Shown one piece after another: positions 59,670 through 64,000 of a stretch of DNA of 64,000 nucleotides. The notes below the pieces were generated by a model. The model ran no database searches, was not told the DNA's origin, and was given only the letters and a program-made list of their open reading frames with translations. The stretch comes from Paenibacillus xylanilyticus (lineage in GTDB: Bacteria > Bacillota > Bacilli > Paenibacillales > Paenibacillaceae). Location: NCBI RefSeq assembly GCF_013359935.1, contig NZ_JABMCB010000206.1:124001-188000 (forward strand), in the 5' to 3' direction. The position numbers were made by a program, and so were the translations under genes. Each line of letters starts with the position of its first letter. Within the stretch, counting starts at the first letter, position 1.

Positions 59670-60209
59670 ATGGCAGAACGTTTGGTTGGTAGACCAGCAC
59701 CAGATTTCGCAATGGAAACAGTATCGGGAGACGGACAAGATTTTGGTTCCGTGAAACTGTCCGATTATCGTGGCAAATGGCTCGTATTCTTCTTTTATCC
59801 TTTGGACTTCACATTTGTGTGCCCAACTGAAATTACAGCTTTGAGCGATGCTTCCGAGCAATTCAAAGCTTTGGATACTGAAATTCTTGGCGTGAGCGTT
59901 GACTCAGTACACAGCCACAAAGCTTGGATCAACACACCTAAAGACAGCAATGGCCTGGGTCAATTGAACTTCCCACTGGCTTCCGACATCACGAAGCAAG
60001 TGGCTAAAGATTACGGCGTTCTGATCGAAGAAGAAGGCGTTGCATTGCGCGGTCTGTTCATCATCGATCCAGAAGGCGAACTGAAATATCAAGTAGTTAA
60101 CCACAACGATGTAGGCCGCAGTGTTGAAGAAACACTTCGCGTACTGCAAGCTCTGCAATCCGGCGGATTGTGTGCAATGAACTGGAAACCAGGCGACAGC
60201 AACCTGTAA
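59670..60209 (+). CDS. ahpC: 2-Cys peroxiredoxin (AhpC-type)
   Basis: A 179-residue thiol peroxidase. The peroxidatic Cys51 is in DFTFVCPTEITALSD and the resolving Cys168 in SGGLCAMNWKPG, giving a typical 2-Cys Prx. VGRPAPDFAMETVSGDGQ is the start. No ahpF follows; the reductant may be thioredoxin or an AhpF encoded elsewhere. Codon use is highly biased. AAAGGAGG precedes the ATG, and a PerR box controls the promoter region. Confidence 0.95.
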   Translation: MAERLVGRPAPDFAMETVSGDGQDFGSVKLSDYRGKWLVFFFYPLDFTFVCPTEITALSDASEQFKALDTEILGVSVDSVHSHKAWINTPKDSNGLGQLNFPLASDITKQVAKDYGVLIEEEGVALRGLFIIDPEGELKYQVVNHNDVGRSVEETLRVLQALQSGGLCAMNWKPGDSNL

Positions 60210-60219
60210 GCCTGATTAA

Positions 60220-60271
60220 CTTGAACGTTTATTGTTCAAGCCCTCATCCCTATCGGGATTGAGGGCTTTTT
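60220..60271 (+). terminator. Terminator of ahpC
   Basis: CTTGAAC/GTTCAAG (60220-60240) precedes AAGCCCTCA-t-CCC paired with GGG-a-TTGAGGGCTT (60238-60268) and a T-run. The two helices share bases, so only one forms at a time. Confidence 0.85.
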
Positions 60272-60568
60272 GCACCCTTTTTCCCAATATAAGATGAGGC
60301 TGTACAAGGGTGTTTAGACAGGGTAAGAAACGTGTTAATGATGTATTATAGGAATGAGAGGTTTTTTACATCTCTCGAAAGAGGAATTGAAGAGCCTGAA
60401 GGCGAATAGGGTATGGAAACCCCGGAAAAATTTCGGGGCATGGCAATGATAATATTTTGATGAATGTGTTACACTGATGGAACGATTCCTTTTCAGTAAA
60501 GCTTCAAGTGTACGGGAGAGCCGGTTCTAATATAAGATCCCGACACGTAATAAGGAGGGTGAACAAAA
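60272..60568 (+). other. Leader region with strong hairpin before the Cys-rich protein gene
   Basis: The clearest element is an 8-bp stem, CCCCGGAA with TTTCGGGG (60420-60438), around AAA and without a T-run, preceded by GCC-TGAA-GGC (60394-60403) and CTCT-CGAA-AGAG (60372-60383). I cannot match it to a riboswitch family. No clear promoter hexamers were found. Confidence 0.4.
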
Positions 60569-60985
60569 ATGAGTTACTGTTGTGGGGCAAGTATGGTGGG
60601 AACGAAGGGCACGCTGAAGCATTACCGCACCCAGGTTCATAATGTTCCCCTGCTGTTTTGTCCGGTATGCCACCGGGTAGAGGTGCATTACAAAGTGGAA
60701 AATGAATATGAAATTTTGGCTGAATATGCGCATGGTGACGGTGCTTCCGAAATTGATTTTCAGGATTATGTGACTGAGGATGAAGATGCAATCTTCGAAA
60801 ATTGTGTAAACCGCGAGAGCGAGGATGCAATGGTCATCGTGCAGCGACAGATCGACATGGCCTTGGACCTGCTAAGGCTTGCCAAGGAAATGAAGGATGA
60901 GAAGTGGGAGAGCGAACTCAAACGCCGATTAGCCGTAATGAGCCAGCGCAGACTTAAAATTCAGCATAACAAAAGCGGGCTATAG
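60569..60985 (+). CDS. Cys-rich (zinc-ribbon-like) uncharacterised protein
   Basis: A 138-residue cytoplasmic protein. The N-terminal 35 residues carry CC (residues 4-5) and C-P-V-C (residues 31-34), which together would form a four-Cys zinc knuckle. An acidic stretch follows (DGASEIDFQDYVTEDEDA), then a helical basic C-terminus (QRQIDMALDLLRLAKEMK). I do not recognise a characterised relative; the layout recalls YgiT/MqsA-type zinc N-termini without a helix-turn-helix. TAAGGAGG precedes the ATG by a normal spacing, and a structured leader lies upstream. Confidence 0.75.
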   Translation: MSYCCGASMVGTKGTLKHYRTQVHNVPLLFCPVCHRVEVHYKVENEYEILAEYAHGDGASEIDFQDYVTEDEDAIFENCVNRESEDAMVIVQRQIDMALDLLRLAKEMKDEKWESELKRRLAVMSQRRLKIQHNKSGL

Positions 60986-61127
60986 ATGTAATATGCATGA
61001 TATAGATCGTGATCGGATACGAACGGAGCTGATTCGCAATTTAAGCGAAAAGGCTTCGTTTTTGTGTTTTCGAAAACGCTATTTCGAGGTTTTTCTTAAA
61101 ATAATTTCCATTCGACACTTTCTCCGA

Positions 61128-61157
61128 TTGACTCTCTTCTATAAACTTGTCTATGAT
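61128..61157 (+). promoter_or_regulatory. Promoter of the histidine kinase gene
   Basis: TTGACT (61128-61133), 18-base spacer, TATGAT (61152-61157). A start near 61164 gives a 270-base leader. Confidence 0.65.
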
Positions 61158-61225
61158 AAAAACAGACTTGCAAAAGAGGCGGAGCAAAAAAAGTGTTCGT
61201 GTTTGGGAATAGGAGATCGGTTAGA

Positions 61226-61345
61226 ATGGAACAAACGTATATTATTTTCCGGATCAACTGTTGGTTACCGGGAAAAGACCAGCTAGGGTTCCGGACGTGC
61301 CATCCATATTTTCGGCTCAGCCCCCCAATGAAAGGGCACCGGTAA
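61226..61345 (+). CDS. Possible leader peptide (39 aa) of the kinase transcript
   Basis: ATG at 61226 with AGGAGA ten bases upstream opens 39 codons: EQTYIIFRINCWLPGKDQLG, then FRTCHPYFRLSPPMKGHR, ending TAA at 61343. It lies between the promoter and the kinase start at 61435. The peptide is basic with two Cys and no membrane segment. It could be a translated regulatory leader, or chance. Confidence 0.35.
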   Translation: MEQTYIIFRINCWLPGKDQLGFRTCHPYFRLSPPMKGHR

Positions 61346-61434
61346 TGAAAAATAAAATCGGCCCTTCCTGTTTCTGTGATGATATGATGTCCGAATGGCA
61401 AGTTTATCATTTACGTGAAAAGGAGGAACCTGAC

Positions 61435-62538
61435 ATGATTAGTGAATTTCAGGACACAGTGCCTCACCCAACGAACGGATTCCCGCCTGTACATCTCGAT
61501 AACAACAAATATGAAAATGTTCTGGAACATTTGGATAGTGGTATTATGTTGTTTGACAGCAACGGTGTATTGACGTTTATTAACGTTCAAATGGCAAAAT
61601 TGTTGGAGCTTCCCCGAAGTCTGTTGAGCGGCTGCACCCTGATGCAAATGCTGCATCATCCACAGATGAGCCGATTCAAGAAAAAGAAAATTTTACGTAT
61701 CTATCGGGAAACCATTTTTCACCGTAAGCGCTATCATGAACTGATTGACGAGTATGGCAGACACTGGCTGGTCACGGTAACGTACGGAGATCAGATGGAT
61801 GGAGATTTTTTGTTCAGTGTCAAGGACGTATCCGATTATAAACAAATAGAACAGACCGCTTATCAAAATGACAAACTTGCCATGCTTGGGCGCATTTCGG
61901 CATCCATTGCTCATGAAATTCGCAATCCTTTGACAGCGATCCGCGGGTTTATACAGCTGCTGCGCCCCCATTTGCTACAATTGGGAAAAGATGAATACGC
62001 CAGGATCATATTGACGGAGATCGACAGGGCGAACGATATTATCTATGAGTTTCTAAACTCATCCAAACCGTCAGCGCCACAGAAGACGATTATGTCTGTA
62101 GACTCTCTGCTCAAAGAAGTGGTCCTTCTGACGGAAAGCGAAGGCTTGATGAAAGGTTGCGAGATTACGCTCGATGAAGGGGACTCGCCGATGAACGTCT
62201 CCATCGATGTCAAACAGATTAAGCAGGTTATTTTGAATATGGTAAAAAATGCGATGGATGCTATTGAGGACGTTGGTGAAGAGCATACAGGTCTGATTCG
62301 AATTTCCACTGGAGCCGAGAACAGATACGCACAGATCTCTATTGCCGATAACGGTCAAGGCATGGATCATAACACGCTTGTACGTCTGTTTGATCCATTC
62401 TTTACAACCAAAGAGAGCGGGACAGGTCTTGGACTCTCTGTAAGTTATCGTATTATCAAAAACCATGGGGGTACGATCTCTGTTGATAGTAAAAAGGGTG
62501 AAGGAACCCGGTTTATGATTATGCTCCCATTGGTGTAA
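61435..62538 (+). CDS. Sporulation-type sensor histidine kinase
   Basis: A 367-residue soluble kinase. A PAS domain spans about residues 25-130 (VLEHLDSGIMLFDSNGVLTF). The phospho-acceptor His is in SIAHEIRNPLTAIRGFIQLL (near residue 161). The ATPase domain has NMVKNAMDAI (N box), IADNGQGMD (G1), FDPFFTTKESGTGLGLS (F/G2) and ends RFMIMLPLV. No membrane segments. The layout matches KinA/KinE-type kinases that feed the Spo0 phosphorelay in Bacillales, but no cognate response regulator is adjacent, as is usual for those. AAAAGGAGG precedes the ATG at 61435. Confidence 0.9.
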   Translation: MISEFQDTVPHPTNGFPPVHLDNNKYENVLEHLDSGIMLFDSNGVLTFINVQMAKLLELPRSLLSGCTLMQMLHHPQMSRFKKKKILRIYRETIFHRKRYHELIDEYGRHWLVTVTYGDQMDGDFLFSVKDVSDYKQIEQTAYQNDKLAMLGRISASIAHEIRNPLTAIRGFIQLLRPHLLQLGKDEYARIILTEIDRANDIIYEFLNSSKPSAPQKTIMSVDSLLKEVVLLTESEGLMKGCEITLDEGDSPMNVSIDVKQIKQVILNMVKNAMDAIEDVGEEHTGLIRISTGAENRYAQISIADNGQGMDHNTLVRLFDPFFTTKESGTGLGLSVSYRIIKNHGGTISVDSKKGEGTRFMIMLPLV

Positions 62539-62552
62539 CTGCAGGACATTGG

Positions 62553-62590
62553 AAAGGAATCGGCGCGTTCGTCGATTCCTTTTGTTTTTT
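62553..62590 (+). terminator. Terminator of the kinase gene
   Basis: AAAGGAATCG (62553-62562) pairs perfectly with CGATTCCTTT (62573-62582), followed by T-rich sequence. Confidence 0.88.
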
Positions 62591-62660
62591 TTGGGAACAA
62601 TTCGGGTTATAGTTAGGATGAATGCGGATACATAATCATAGCTGTGAAAGGAAGGTCATT

Positions 62661-63629
62661 ATGGATATTCAGGGAATGGAACAGATGAACAGGCATCTGA
62701 CAGAGCATGTGGGTCAGGTTATTGTAGGCAAGGAGCGAACCATAGAACTGATCATGACAGCCATTATCGCATCAGGACACGTTCTGCTTGAGGATGTGCC
62801 GGGTACGGGCAAAACGATGCTGGCGAAATCGGTGGCATCATCTCTGGATTGCACGTTTCAACGCATACAATTCACCCCTGACTTGTTACCGTCTGATTTA
62901 ACAGGGATTCACTTTTACAACCAAAAAGCCGGGGATTTCGAGTTTAGAGCCGGTCCGTTATTTGCGAACCTGGTGCTGGCCGATGAGATCAATCGCGCCA
63001 CACCGCGTACCCAATCAAGCTTGCTGGAATGTATGGAAGAGCGGCAGATCAGTATCGATGGATCAACGAGACAGCTGGAGCGACCGTTTATCGTCATAGC
63101 AACCCAGAATCCGATTGACAACCAGGGGACCTTCCCGCTGCCTGAGGCACAAATGGATCGATTTATGATGAAAATTCGGATGGGTTATCCGACCAGTGAC
63201 GAAAGTGTAGAAATTTTGAGACGTACTGTCGCCGGTCGTTCGGTCGACGATCTTACATCAATTATAAGTCGCGAGAAATTGCTGGAAGCTCAGCGTACAT
63301 ACCAATCTGTCCAGGTTGAAGAAGACCTGCTAAAATATATCATCCGTCTCACGGAAGAGACACGCCGACATCCCGAGCTGTCGCTTGGCGTTAGCCCAAG
63401 GGGAGCCCAAGCCCTGCTGAAGGCAAGTCAGGCATGGGCAGCGCTGCATGGCAGAGACTACGTGCTGCCTGATGATATCAAGATGCTTGCTGAGCCTGTG
63501 TTGGCTCATCGGCTAGTATTCCGTAACAGGGTTCGACAGCAGGAGGGGATGGCTGAGCGAATGATTCAGGAGATTCTGAGCCAGGCTGAAGTGCCTACGG
63601 AGAACATTGGCACCGCCAGTGGACGGTAA
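62661..63629 (+). CDS. MoxR-family AAA+ ATPase
   Basis: A 322-residue MoxR ATPase. Walker A is LLEDVPGTGKTMLAKSVASS (about residues 42-61), Walker B LVLADEINRATPRTQSSLLE, sensor 1 region IATQNPIDNQGTFPLPEAQM, then the C-terminal lid with SLGVSPRGAQALLKASQAWA. Such ATPases act as chaperones for neighbouring DUF58/VWA proteins. ATG at 62661 follows AAAGGAAGG; a longer frame has no support. The next gene starts two bases after the stop codon. Confidence 0.95.
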   Translation: MDIQGMEQMNRHLTEHVGQVIVGKERTIELIMTAIIASGHVLLEDVPGTGKTMLAKSVASSLDCTFQRIQFTPDLLPSDLTGIHFYNQKAGDFEFRAGPLFANLVLADEINRATPRTQSSLLECMEERQISIDGSTRQLERPFIVIATQNPIDNQGTFPLPEAQMDRFMMKIRMGYPTSDESVEILRRTVAGRSVDDLTSIISREKLLEAQRTYQSVQVEEDLLKYIIRLTEETRRHPELSLGVSPRGAQALLKASQAWAALHGRDYVLPDDIKMLAEPVLAHRLVFRNRVRQQEGMAERMIQEILSQAEVPTENIGTASGR

Positions 63630-63631
63630 GT

Positions 63632-64000
63632 ATGGCATTGTTATGGCTTGTCGTTGTCGGGAGCATTGTCATTGGTTTACAAGGCATATGGTTTGGACGT
63701 CCGGCATTGCGAAAACTGAAGTATACACGTGAATTCAGCAAACTTCGCTGTTATGCAGGGGACGAGCTGGAGATGGTGGAAACGATAGCCAATGAGAAGC
63801 GGGTTTCGGTTCACTGGCTGAGACTTGAGGCGATGATGCCTGGCTCTTTTGTATTTCGCAGCGGTTCAGGCATGGATATCAGTCAAGGCGATATTTATCA
63901 GAATCATAAAAGTATCTTTACATTAAAACCGTTTACGCGTATCACACGCAAACATCCCTTTGTGTGCACTCAACGCGGTATATATACTCTGAACACGGTG
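63632..64000 (+). CDS. DUF58-type protein, N-terminal part only
   Basis: The ATG at 63632, two bases after the MoxR stop, opens a frame that runs to the end of the window (123 codons). It begins with a membrane segment ALLWLVVVGSIVIGLQGIW, then KLRCYAGDELEMVETIANEK and a beta-rich region ending QRGIYTLNTV. This matches the start of DUF58-family proteins, which follow MoxR genes in many bacteria. The DUF58 core itself lies beyond the window. Confidence 0.82.
   Translation, partial: MALLWLVVVGSIVIGLQGIWFGRPALRKLKYTREFSKLRCYAGDELEMVETIANEKRVSVHWLRLEAMMPGSFVFRSGSGMDISQGDIYQNHKSIFTLKPFTRITRKHPFVCTQRGIYTLNTV

Larger units (their letters stand above)
60986..61434 (+). other. Leader region of the sporulation-type kinase gene
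   Basis: The 449-bp gap contains a promoter (61128-61157) and a short frame at 61226-61345, both listed separately. The remaining sequence is AT-rich with no recognised gene. An open frame of 97 codons at 60993 crosses the promoter and lacks a ribosome site. Confidence 0.5.

Noticed and set aside
60993..61286. 97-codon open frame after the Cys-rich protein
   Set aside because: It lacks a ribosome site and runs across the kinase promoter at 61128-61157; composition looks non-coding.
1..64000. CRISPR arrays, insertion sequences, prophage genes, rRNA operons
   Set aside because: None of the expected repeats, transposases, phage structural genes or rRNA sequences were seen.

Overview
The window looks like a stretch of chromosome from a Paenibacillus-like member of the Bacillales. 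Supporting signs are AGGAGG-type ribosome binding sites with many GTG and TTG starts, an LplA/LplB/YtcP-type sugar importer beside a large membrane-bound AraC regulator, a T-box leader ahead of ilvB, an L20-type leader ahead of infC-rpmI-rplT, a consensus PerR box ahead of a peroxiredoxin gene, a sporulation-type histidine kinase, and a two-gene 2-oxoglutarate dehydrogenase operon. The genus is inferred from gene content, not from a marker comparison. I saw no IS element, prophage, CRISPR array or rRNA operon.

Bases 1-13.5 kb are accessory carbohydrate metabolism. This part holds the end of a solute-binding protein, two permeases, an AraC regulator with an extracellular sensor, a type I sulfatase, a truncated rhamnogalacturonan-lyase remnant, and a formylglycine-generating enzyme that probably activates the sulfatase. 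A TetR/MFS efflux pair follows with two identical operator-like sites. Next come a DeoR repressor and, divergent from it, a phosphoesterase, a DMT transporter and a GH43 glycosidase, with a perfect 20-bp palindrome in the gap.

Bases 13.6-28.8 kb are a run of small housekeeping and accessory genes: acetyltransferases, NUDIX hydrolases, SDR and TIGR01777 enzymes, a DJ-1/PfpI protein, an atypical kinase, glutamate racemase, a histidine phosphatase, pantothenate kinase and several unknowns. Decayed fragments (a fabH-like gene and a GNAT-like gene) and two tiny membrane proteins lie among them. A tRNA-Pro(GGG) follows.

Bases 29-50 kb hold odhAB, a lipase-like hydrolase, manA, a radical SAM/methyltransferase pair, trmB, a GT28 glycolipid glycosyltransferase, a PAP2 phosphatase, a GT2 glycosyltransferase, infC-rpmI-rplT (infC probably starts at ATT), and a BMP-type nucleoside ABC importer.

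Bases 50-64 kb hold a Gly/Pro-repeat protein, an acetyltransferase, the branched-chain amino acid genes (T-box, ilvB, ilvN, ilvC, leuA, leuB, with leuA and leuB separated by an opposite-strand aldo/keto reductase and no leuCD), ahpC, a Cys-rich protein, the sporulation-type kinase, and the start of a MoxR-DUF58 operon that runs off the end.

The items I would follow up first are the CAASR tail on the formylglycine-generating enzyme, which mimics the CAPSR motif of the neighbouring sulfatase; the structured ilvN-ilvC spacer with competing helices; the row of miniature hairpins between the BMP lipoprotein gene and its ABC ATPase gene; and a perfect palindrome over the -35 box of the infC promoter.
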